From: Alphaproteobacteria bacterium
Lineage (GTDB): Bacteria; Pseudomonadota; Alphaproteobacteria; Rs-D84
Direction of reading: 5' to 3'
DNA: 14,496 nt
Assembly: GCA_017964865.1 (NCBI GenBank)
Contig: JAGCRE010000126.1
Coordinates: 1-14,496, forward strand
Below the pieces are notes generated by a model, which saw only the letters and a program-made list of their open reading frames with translations, did not search any database and had not been told where the DNA came from. This document shows positions 7,462 through 13,550 of the stretch, one piece after another (the first letter of the stretch is position 1; each line of letters starts with the position of its first letter). The translations under genes and the position numbers were made by a program.

Positions 7462-8976
7462 TTAAAATGCGTATTTAACCCCCAAATGCAAACCAAACGA
7501 TTGCCATTCAGCCGATTTCAGGGATTCTGTTATTTTTTCAGTGTGTGCCGCAACGGTTTCATATATCGGGTTGCCATTGCCGTCTAAGACATATTGCCCA
7601 TTTTCATCAATCAAAAATCCGCCAGTCGATGCAACATACAATTCGCCACCAATTTTACCAACGTGGAAATAGTTTGTATCAACCTTTAACGCCAATTGCA
7701 GACGGTTTGATACCTTTAACACGTATTCCATTTCTGCGGCATATGAATATGCACCATTGTTGCCTTCGTCCAAGAAGCTGGGGTTCTGTTGCCAGTCGTC
7801 ACGATTCGGCCAAATACCTTCGGATGAATACTTTGGTAAACCAAATTGGACATAGAAACGCAATTTGTCGGACAATGTCATCTGCTTTTCCATTTCCAAA
7901 CCGATATAGAACCCAGACCAAGTCGTGTTATAAATGTGGGTCGTGCCGTCAATCAATATCGGCCCGTCACCACCAATAATTACGCATTCGCCACTGTATA
8001 CACCCCATGGAATATCGCCCATGGATTCATCATAGTCAACCGTCGAAAAATGGTCGCCCAATATCGCATATTGTGTTGGTGAATTTACAATTTTGATGTC
8101 TTCGGGGGACATACAAACCTGGTACCAATCACTGGGGGATGGGGAATCAATTGGTAATGTGTAATAGTTACCTTCTTCGTCGCCATAAACATAATCGCCA
8201 CTGGTCGCCATCAACGGCAGGTAAATACCCTGGTTTGGATACAGATGGTCAGACATTTTAAGGTTATGTTTGAAAATTTCATACCCAATCGATGGTGATA
8301 ATTTCCAACCCCAAATGTCCCAAACATGGCGGGCCCCAAAACCCAAACGTAAATGTTCGGTGCGGCCGGATTCTTTACCCATCGATATTGTAAATATACC
8401 GTATCTTTGGTCGGCCCAATCATATGGTTCCAAGTCATAGTCCATAGACAAACCGCCCGATGACATCACGCCATAGGAATAATCTGCATATGCAAACAAA
8501 TCAAAATTACGCAGTGTGAAATTATGCTGGGCACCAACGTTGATTTCGTTGAAAATCATATCGTCCCATTCCAAGACAGAATTTACCCCAGTCCGGAATT
8601 GAAAATCTGCAAATCGACGTGAATATCCCGCATAAATTGATGTTCGTAATTCTTTTTCTGGCGGTATTGCGATACCGTTTGGTGTCATTGTTGCGGCATT
8701 TGAATATGTCGTATAGGCCGCATATTGGTCAATTGTTGGAACCTGGACCCGCGGAACCTGGTATGTATAAGACGTTGTTCCAACCGACTGGCGTTGTCCA
8801 GATTGCCCGACATATTGGGTATAGCCCATATTTTGGTAACGGCCATATGCCACCTGGTTTGCGGTGGCAGTGGGGGCGGTTTGATAGTATGCAGGCACCC
8901 CTTCATTCGACGCAAACGCCGCAAAAGGTGCCAAAAACGCCGCTAAAAATGCGATTTCCCCACTTCTCATTATCAT
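7462..8976 (-). CDS. Outer-membrane beta-barrel protein, family not recognised
   Basis: A 504-residue protein with a Sec signal peptide (about residues 1-22, AFLAAFLAPFAAFAS) and a C-terminal LHLGVKYAF ending in Phe, the usual signal for insertion by the Bam complex. After a Tyr/Gln/Thr-rich, probably disordered stretch (about 23-100), the chain has many amphipathic strands such as SIYAGYSRRFADFQFRTG, FDLFAYADYSYGV, LRLGFGARHVW and LRFYVQFGLP, with long acidic, Gly-rich loops. Two Cys near residues 290 and 330 may form a disulfide in one large loop. It could be a protease-like (omptin-type), porin or adhesin barrel; no catalytic motif was identified. The start could be ATG 8976 or the second ATG at 8970; neither has a ribosome site. 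It is followed after 12 bases by the lytic transglycosylase gene. Confidence 0.8.
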   Translation of the reverse strand: MIMRSGEIAFLAAFLAPFAAFASNEGVPAYYQTAPTATANQVAYGRYQNMGYTQYVGQSGQRQSVGTTSYTYQVPRVQVPTIDQYAAYTTYSNAATMTPNGIAIPPEKELRTSIYAGYSRRFADFQFRTGVNSVLEWDDMIFNEINVGAQHNFTLRNFDLFAYADYSYGVMSSGGLSMDYDLEPYDWADQRYGIFTISMGKESGRTEHLRLGFGARHVWDIWGWKLSPSIGYEIFKHNLKMSDHLYPNQGIYLPLMATSGDYVYGDEEGNYYTLPIDSPSPSDWYQVCMSPEDIKIVNSPTQYAILGDHFSTVDYDESMGDIPWGVYSGECVIIGGDGPILIDGTTHIYNTTWSGFYIGLEMEKQMTLSDKLRFYVQFGLPKYSSEGIWPNRDDWQQNPSFLDEGNNGAYSYAAEMEYVLKVSNRLQLALKVDTNYFHVGKIGGELYVASTGGFLIDENGQYVLDGNGNPIYETVAAHTEKITESLKSAEWQSFGLHLGVKYAF

Positions 8977-8988
8977 TTATTACGATAT

Positions 8989-8997
8989 ATTATATCA
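8989..8997 (-). promoter_or_regulatory. Extended -10 promoter very close to the barrel gene start
   Basis: On the minus strand TGATATAAT gives a perfect TATAAT (8994-8989) with the extended TG motif; no clear -35 box is seen. Only 12 bases separate it from ATG 8976, so transcripts would start about 6 bases before the first ATG or 12 before the second. With no ribosome site this suggests a leaderless or nearly leaderless message. Confidence 0.55.
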
Positions 8998-9060
8998 CAA
9001 AAAAGGGTTATTAAAAAGCGTTTTAATTTATTACTTGCATGGGGTGTTCTTGGGGGTAAA

Positions 9061-10131
9061 ATGCCATTCAAGATGAATAATGCCCATAATATCTATATTC
9101 ACGTTCCATTTTGCATGTCGAAATGCAACTATTGTGCGTTCTTTAGTGTCGCATGCACGTCGCCAGATTGGGAGAAATACACCAATGGCATAATTGCGGA
9201 AATTAATCGTTGGGCAGAAAGCTTGGGGCGAATTAGTGTGCCGACCATATTCTTTGGTGGTGGAACCCCATCACTGATGCCGACAAAATGCTTTGCCAAA
9301 ATTATCCAAGAATTACGTAGCAAATTTGATGTTGTTCCAGATGCCGAAATTACACTGGAATCAAACCCGGGAACATTGGATGAAAAACGGCTGGACGAAT
9401 TTATTTCTGGGGGGGTAAATCGGTTGTCAATAGGGGTGCAATCGTTTGACGATGATGAATTATTATTCTTAGGACGAAAACACAATGTGGCGGTGGCACG
9501 AAACCTTATTAATTTGGCACAAAACCGCGGGATTCGTGTGTCGGCAGATTTTATATATGGTATTCCCACACACAATGTCCAAAGCGTTCAAAAGTTATGC
9601 AATCAAATAAACGAAATTGGTCTTTCACATTGTTCAATGTATGAATTAACGATTGAAGAAAACACTCCGTTTGGAAAAATGAATTTGGATATGCCGACAA
9701 ATGATGAAATGGCAGATATGTATATGGCGATTACAGATACTCTTAAACTGTCGCGGTATGAGGTTTCAAACTATGCCACCCCGGGTTTTGAATGTCGCCA
9801 TAATCAAAATGTGTGGGATGGTGATGCGTATATTGGACTGGGGACGGGTGCCGCAGGACGCGTGTTTATGAACAATGTGTGGTATGAACAATCGGGCGGG
9901 GTGAACGGTATTTTTGAACCGATGAACAGTAATAGTCGTGCGGTTGAGCGTGTAATTACAGGTATGCGAACAATGCGTGGGGTATTGCTTGCAAAAGATA
10001 TTCAAAATGTGGTAAATATGGAATACGTGAACAAACATCCAGAATTAGTTATGGTGAAAAATGGGCGTATGTGTGCGACAGAACGGGGGCTGATAACACT
10101 GGATGATATGTTGCTAAATTTGATTAAATAG
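9061..10131 (+). CDS. hemW: HemW-type radical SAM protein
   Basis: A 356-residue radical SAM protein of the coproporphyrinogen-oxidase-like group. IYIHVPFCMSKCNYC holds the Cys18, Cys22, Cys25 triad that binds the 4Fe-4S cluster. FFGGGTPSLMP (64-74) is the SAM-binding GGGTP motif, followed by ESNPGTLD, RLSIGVQSFDD and the C-terminal YEVSNYATPGFECRHN that marks HemW. It lacks the long N-terminal arm of HemN, so a heme-chaperone role (heme insertion, as shown for HemW) is more likely than oxygen-independent coproporphyrinogen oxidation. ATG 9061 is chosen because GGGGG lies 4 bases before it; a second ATG at 9073 has no comparable site. It is cytoplasmic. An M13 peptidase gene follows after 8 bases, apparently in the same transcript. 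Confidence 0.92.
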   Translation: MPFKMNNAHNIYIHVPFCMSKCNYCAFFSVACTSPDWEKYTNGIIAEINRWAESLGRISVPTIFFGGGTPSLMPTKCFAKIIQELRSKFDVVPDAEITLESNPGTLDEKRLDEFISGGVNRLSIGVQSFDDDELLFLGRKHNVAVARNLINLAQNRGIRVSADFIYGIPTHNVQSVQKLCNQINEIGLSHCSMYELTIEENTPFGKMNLDMPTNDEMADMYMAITDTLKLSRYEVSNYATPGFECRHNQNVWDGDAYIGLGTGAAGRVFMNNVWYEQSGGVNGIFEPMNSNSRAVERVITGMRTMRGVLLAKDIQNVVNMEYVNKHPELVMVKNGRMCATERGLITLDDMLLNLIK

Positions 10132-10139
10132 GGTTTGTT

Positions 10140-12128
10140 ATGGAACATAAAGTTTTAAATTTTTTGGGTATAATTGCCGTTTTGTTTTCGGTAATGCTTG
10201 CGATACATTTTACAAAGGGGAAAAATATGGACGCTGGAATAAAAATTGAAAATATGGATTTGTCGGTCAAGCCTGGTGATGACTTTTACGATTATGCAAC
10301 ACGTGGCTGGGCAGAACGCAACCCAATACCAGACGATTATACACGTTATGGTTCGTTTGATGTGTTGCGTAATACAAATCTGGAACGTGTTCGCGAGATT
10401 GCTGAAAAAGATAACGGAAAAATTGGAACACTGTATCGTATTGCAATGGATGCAGAAAAATTAAATGCGGAAAAAACAACACCGGTTGCAAAATACTTGA
10501 ACGAAATTGACGAATTGAAATCGGCAGATGATTTACCAGCATATTTGGGCAAGGTGCACACATTTATATCGGCATTTTGGGGTGATGGTGTCGCCTTGGA
10601 CGAAATGGACAGCGACCACTACATTTATAACATTGGCCAGGGCGGACTTGGTCTGTCACGTGATTATTATTTCGACACTGATGAAAAATCGGTTAAAACA
10701 CGCGCTGAATATAAAAAGTTCATTGAAAAACAAATGAAGAATTTTGGCGTGCCTGTTTCTGCTGACAAATTATATAAACTAGAAGAACGTATGGCGAAAT
10801 CTTTTTATCCAAAGGAAAAATTACGCAATCCACATGCGAACTATCACAAAATGCCAATTCAACAAATTCGTGAACAATTCCCAGGTTTTGATTGGGACGC
10901 GTATTTGTCGGCACGTGGTGCTTCGGCCGCAGAATTCATAAATATCAATCAACCCGAAGCAATTACAGAATCAATTAAAATTATGCATGATACCGACTTT
11001 GATTTGATTAAAACATATCTTAAATGGCGCATTCTTCGTGCATCTGACGCATTACTGGACGATGCAACATACGACATAACATTTGATTTTTATAATCGAT
11101 TCTTGGCTGGACAACCGGAACCGAAACCACGCTGGAAACGTGCGGTTGCGATGCTGGACGGTTCACTTGGCGAAGAAATTGGTCGCTTGTATGTGAAAAA
11201 ATATTTTTCCGCCGCGGCAAAATCGCGTATGGAAAAATTGGTAAAAAATCTGCAACGCGCATTGGGTATGCGTATTGAAAATCTGGACTGGATGAGTGAT
11301 GAAACCAAGTCGCGCGCACTGGAAAAATTGTCCAAGTTCCACGCAAAAATCGGATATCCCGAAAAATGGCGCGACTATTCCAAAATGAAAATCGATGAAA
11401 ACGCGTCATTATGGGAAAATATGGCGAACGTTTCCAAATTCGAAGATAATTTCTGGTTGGAAAAAATAGGCAAAGAAAAAGATCCATCACTTTGGTATAT
11501 GAACGCGCACGAAGTGAACGCCTATTACGACCCATCAACAAATGAAATTTGTTTCCCTGCGGGAATTTTACAATATCCGTTCTTTGATATGGATGCCGAT
11601 GATGCGTTTAACTATGGTGCGATTGGTGCGGTAATTGGTCACGAAATGACACATGGCTTTGATGACCAGGGTCGCCAGTTTGACGCAAACGGAAACCTGC
11701 GCGATTGGTGGACCGCCAAAGACGCTGAAAACTTTGTAAAACAGGCAAATGTATTACGCGACTTTTTTGATAAAATAGAAATCGCCCCCGATGTTCACGC
11801 AAATGGTGAATTCACATTGGGCGAAAACTTGGCAGACTATGGTGGCGTAACCGTTTCATATACGGCATATAAAAACTTTGGCACACCATCAAATACCGCG
11901 TTTGATTTAACCCCAGACATGCGTTTCTTTATCGCATACGCGGGTGTATGGGCGGGAAACATCCGCCACGACGAAGAATTACGTTTGACCAAGGTTGATG
12001 TTCACTCGCTTGCTCGTAATCGTGTGAACGGCATATTGCCACAAATAAACGCATGGTATGACGCATTTGGCATAACCGAAAGCGACAAAATGTATATCGC
12101 GCCCGATAAACGCGTAAAAATTTGGTAA
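10140..12128 (+). CDS. M13-family zinc metallopeptidase (neprilysin/PepO type)
   Basis: A 662-residue zinc peptidase. The zinc site is complete: HEMTH (501-505) within GAVIGHEMTHGFDDQG, and Glu562 in GENLADYGG as the third ligand. NAYYDPSTNEICFPAGILQ is the substrate-binding NAYY region of the family, and the chain ends with KRVKIW as M13 enzymes do. Residues 6-26 (LNFLGIIAVLFSVMLAIHF) form a single hydrophobic segment, either an uncleaved anchor or a signal peptide, placing the catalytic domain in the periplasm. An internal ATG at 10227 (residue 30) has a strong AAAGGGG site 6 bases upstream and begins just before the catalytic domain, so a cytosolic form is possible. M13 enzymes cut short peptides at hydrophobic residues. 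It shares a transcript with hemW and ends at the terminator 12132-12159. Confidence 0.93.
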   Translation: MEHKVLNFLGIIAVLFSVMLAIHFTKGKNMDAGIKIENMDLSVKPGDDFYDYATRGWAERNPIPDDYTRYGSFDVLRNTNLERVREIAEKDNGKIGTLYRIAMDAEKLNAEKTTPVAKYLNEIDELKSADDLPAYLGKVHTFISAFWGDGVALDEMDSDHYIYNIGQGGLGLSRDYYFDTDEKSVKTRAEYKKFIEKQMKNFGVPVSADKLYKLEERMAKSFYPKEKLRNPHANYHKMPIQQIREQFPGFDWDAYLSARGASAAEFININQPEAITESIKIMHDTDFDLIKTYLKWRILRASDALLDDATYDITFDFYNRFLAGQPEPKPRWKRAVAMLDGSLGEEIGRLYVKKYFSAAAKSRMEKLVKNLQRALGMRIENLDWMSDETKSRALEKLSKFHAKIGYPEKWRDYSKMKIDENASLWENMANVSKFEDNFWLEKIGKEKDPSLWYMNAHEVNAYYDPSTNEICFPAGILQYPFFDMDADDAFNYGAIGAVIGHEMTHGFDDQGRQFDANGNLRDWWTAKDAENFVKQANVLRDFFDKIEIAPDVHANGEFTLGENLADYGGVTVSYTAYKNFGTPSNTAFDLTPDMRFFIAYAGVWAGNIRHDEELRLTKVDVHSLARNRVNGILPQINAWYDAFGITESDKMYIAPDKRVKIW

Positions 12129-12131
12129 AAC

Positions 12132-12159
12132 AAAACCGCCATTTTTGGCGGTTTTTTTT
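12132..12159. terminator. Bidirectional terminator between M13 peptidase and mraZ copy B
   Basis: CCGCCA (12136-12141) and TGGCGG (12146-12151) pair around a TTTT loop, with AAAA before and eight T's after. It serves the plus-strand hemW-peptidase unit and, with the shorter T run on the other strand, mraZ copy B, whose stop codon (12160-12158) overlaps it. Confidence 0.85.
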
Positions 12160-12604
12160 ATGAAATCTTAAAATCTGGGCGGGCTTTGCGCAAACGTGAC
12201 AACGCACCCGCTTGCATTTCACGAAATGCCTCTGGGTTCCAAATCTGAAAACTGTTACCACGACCAACAAAAACTGCCCTATCTTTAATGCCGGCGTGCG
12301 CCAATAAATCGGCGGGAATAACAATGCGACCCGTCACATCAAATGGCAACGGACGTGCATCTGCAAACAGCATTGCCGACAAATCGTCCAACGTACCATC
12401 AAAAACACCCATTTTGTCGGTTGCTGCCGATAAATCCTCCATTCGCGACATTGACATACCTTCGATACAATTATTTGTAAAAGAACGATATAACACAACA
12501 CCCGCGAATTTATCAGACGAAAGCGATGCGCGAAAAGATGCCGGCACAGAAATACGCCCTTTGTTATCCAAACGATTTTCATAAGATGAGAGAAACAATG
12601 TCAT
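12158..12604 (-). CDS. mraZ: Transcriptional regulator MraZ, copy B
   Basis: A 148-residue MraZ, 121/148 identical to the copy at 321-767, with the same two DNA-binding signatures (LDNKGRISVPASFR, DVTGRIVIP). Differences cluster at residues 27-60 and 110-148; the first 26 residues and the stretch 61-100 are almost unchanged. Both genes are intact, and most codon differences beyond the first 25 codons include silent ones, so selection appears to have kept both proteins. The gene is monocistronic: its own promoter (12685-12657), a leader of about 46 bases, and a terminator overlapping the stop. As with copy A, no division genes follow. The upstream region carries two intact TGGGA boxes against one in copy A, so the copies may differ in autoregulation. 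Mixed rings of the two proteins are possible but speculative. Confidence 0.95.
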   Translation of the reverse strand: MTLFLSSYENRLDNKGRISVPASFRASLSSDKFAGVVLYRSFTNNCIEGMSMSRMEDLSAATDKMGVFDGTLDDLSAMLFADARPLPFDVTGRIVIPADLLAHAGIKDRAVFVGRGNSFQIWNPEAFREMQAGALSRLRKARPDFKIS

Positions 12605-12656
12605 TTTCTAATCTTTTCTGGGTTTTGCACCGACATCTTTATCGTGCTTCGAAAAA

Positions 12657-12685
12657 AATTTAGCACGCGAATATTTGGTTGTCAA
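12657..12685 (-). promoter_or_regulatory. mraZ promoter, copy B
   Basis: On the minus strand TTGACA (12685-12680), a 17-base spacer and TAAATT (12662-12657) with an upstream TG reproduce the copy A promoter exactly, while the spacer sequence has changed at several positions. A start near 12650 gives a leader of about 46 bases. Confidence 0.75.
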
Positions 12686-12706
12686 TGACAAATTATAATT
12701 AATTTA

Positions 12707-12731
12707 TGGGATTTTATGGGATATAATGTAA
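12707..12731 (+). promoter_or_regulatory. MraZ-type box array, copy B
   Basis: TGGGA at 12707-12711 and 12717-12721 repeat with a 10-base period, and a weak third unit TGTAA follows in register at 12727-12731. This is the TGGGN-N5-TGGGN spacing known for MraZ operators. It lies between the mraZ promoter (about 20 bases from its -35) and the outward promoter, so MraZ bound here could affect both directions. Confidence 0.6.
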
Positions 12732-12776
12732 AAAACAAATAATTTTAAATAAAATTAAAATAATTAAATTTTGTTC

Positions 12777-12806
12777 TTGACGTGCGATTCGATTTTGTTC
12801 TATGAT
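12777..12806 (+). promoter_or_regulatory. Outward promoter in copy B
   Basis: TTGACG (12777-12782), an 18-base spacer and TATGAT (12801-12806) face away from mraZ towards the gene at 12977. The -10 box is identical and the -35 box differs at one base in copy A. Transcription would start near 12813 and give a leader of about 165 bases. Confidence 0.55.
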
Positions 12807-12807
12807 T

Positions 12808-12921
12808 GATGTATAGACAAGGAAGGAATCTATAAAAAGCCCAAAAAACCGCCTAAACGCCGGAATTCTGCCAAAAACAAAAACGACAGGAAAAGTTGAT
12901 TTCGATTTTTGTAAATACATC
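12808..12921 (+). promoter_or_regulatory. Highly conserved outward leader of unknown function
   Basis: This untranslated-looking stretch differs from its counterpart in copy A (about 1-116) at only about three positions, far fewer than most of the mraZ gene itself. It begins with a dyad, TATAGA (12812-12817) and TCTATA (12829-12834), whose 11-base loop holds an AAGGAAGGA purine tract resembling a ribosome site. Downstream, two reading frames stay open in both copies. One, of 31 codons (12832-12927), would need an ATA start and ends FDFCKYIV. No ATG, GTG or TTG start fits. It may be a structured leader, a small RNA or a relic of a coding region. Confidence 0.5.
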
Positions 12922-12960
12922 GTGTAAATACAAAAGACGATCAATTTTACTTGTAAAACA
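12910..12960 (+). repeat. TGTAAATACA repeats before the 112-residue gene
   Basis: TGTAAATACA occurs at 12910-12919 and 12923-12932, a 13-base period, and a related TGTAAAACA at 12952-12960. The ten-base unit is itself a dyad (TGTA-N2-TACA). The last unit overlaps a further dyad, TTTTAC-TT-GTAAAA (12945-12958), directly before the ribosome site. The first unit is present in copy A at 5-14 on the minus strand. This may be an operator or a leader structure. Confidence 0.35.
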
Positions 12961-12976
12961 AAACGGAGGGACGCAC

Positions 12977-13315
12977 ATGTCGACAAAAAACATCAAAGAC
13001 ATAATGATTGCCCTGAACAATGTCTTGACGACAACTGTTTGGGTAAATAACGATCGCCAGATTATATCGCTGGCTGACGAATTGCACATCGGGAAAAACA
13101 ATTCCCCACGTTCAATCGAAGATTTGGCTCGTCCATCTTTGGTTGGCGCGTATGTATCGTTGCAAATTCGTACCGATAACTTCGATATAGCCGCCGAAAC
13201 TTTGGAAACAAAAGATTTGGCATTACGTGTAAAATCTATGGTCTTTGCAGAGGCAAAGAAATTACTGGACGCAGGCGATGTATCAAGCACGTCTGGTGTA
13301 GCAAAGGCTGCATAA
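12977..13315 (+). CDS. Conserved-looking small protein of unknown function, 112 residues
   Basis: The start is ATG 12977, with GGAGGG at 12965-12970 six bases before it; a longer in-frame reading from 12896 has no ribosome site and runs through the leader. The product (MSTKNIKDIMIALNNVL...) is soluble, without signal peptide or membrane segment, and mostly helical in appearance, with a small Ala/Ser-rich tail (SSTSGVAKAA). It has no Cys and no motif that I recognise. Expression should come from the outward promoter of mraZ copy B, through a leader of about 165 bases containing the conserved element. If copy A has the same architecture, a paralogous gene may lie just left of the window. Two hairpins follow the stop codon. 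Confidence 0.75.
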   Translation: MSTKNIKDIMIALNNVLTTTVWVNNDRQIISLADELHIGKNNSPRSIEDLARPSLVGAYVSLQIRTDNFDIAAETLETKDLALRVKSMVFAEAKKLLDAGDVSSTSGVAKAA

Positions 13316-13360
13316 TCCCGAATTCCTGCGCGTGTGCGTTGGTTTTCTGGGGGCAAAAGT

Positions 13361-13420
13361 TTTCCGTTTACGGAAAGGAAGGGAGCGCCGCCGGCAAGTA
13401 ATTGCCGGCGGTTCAATTTT
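13361..13420 (+). terminator. Double hairpin after the 112-residue gene
   Basis: A 6-base-pair hairpin (TTTCCG 13361-13366, CGGAAA 13371-13376) is followed by a perfect 10-base-pair hairpin (CCGCCGGCAA 13388-13397, TTGCCGGCGG 13402-13411) closed by a GTAA tetraloop of the GNRA type, then TTCAATTTT. The second is probably the terminator for the upstream gene, though its T run is interrupted and it could also stabilise the 3' end. Nothing else is recognised between 13316 and 13500. Confidence 0.6.
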
Positions 13421-13502
13421 CCCATTGTTATCATATAGAAACAAAACGACCGTGATATTCTGGCCATATTCATACATATTATTATTCACCACACAATTAC
13501 GA

Positions 13503-13528
13503 ATAAAAAACCGCCCAAACGGGCGGTT
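13503..13528 (-). terminator. Terminator of the cysteine-rich protein gene
   Basis: AACCGCCC (13509-13516) and GGGCGGTT (13521-13528) form an 8-base-pair stem with a 4-base loop. On the minus strand it is followed by a run of T (13510-13505). It lies 22 bases beyond the stop codon at 13551. Confidence 0.8.
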
Positions 13529-13550
13529 AATTTGTTAAACAACGTTCACA

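Larger units (their letters stand above)
12158..12921 (-). repeat. Inverted repeat copy B: mraZ plus upstream control region
   Basis: This is the counterpart, in opposite orientation, of 1-767. Homology runs from the mraZ stop codon to at least 12921, where copy A is cut by the window start, so the outer boundary is unknown. The order is the same: mraZ, promoter, TGGGA boxes, outward promoter, and a highly conserved outward leader. The copies bracket about 11.4 kb and could in principle recombine to invert it. Confidence 0.9.

Noticed and set aside
7545..7979. Plus-strand open frame of 144 codons inside the outer-membrane protein gene
   Set aside because: It is antisense to a gene with signal peptide, barrel strands and C-terminal Phe, and its translation resembles no protein.
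9129..9575. Minus-strand open frame of 148 codons inside hemW
   Set aside because: Antisense shadow of a clearly recognised radical SAM gene.
1..12921. Composite transposon bounded by inverted repeats
   Set aside because: No transposase, resolvase or target-site duplication is visible, and the repeats are intact regulatory genes with asymmetric conservation.
13361..13411. Signal-recognition-particle RNA, suggested by GGAAAGGAAG next to a GC-rich hairpin
   Set aside because: The invariant apical loop sequence and the long closing stem are missing, and the two hairpins are separate.
13283..13492. Minus-strand open frame of 69 codons
   Set aside because: It passes through both hairpins and overlaps the end of the 112-residue gene; no ribosome site or recognisable protein.
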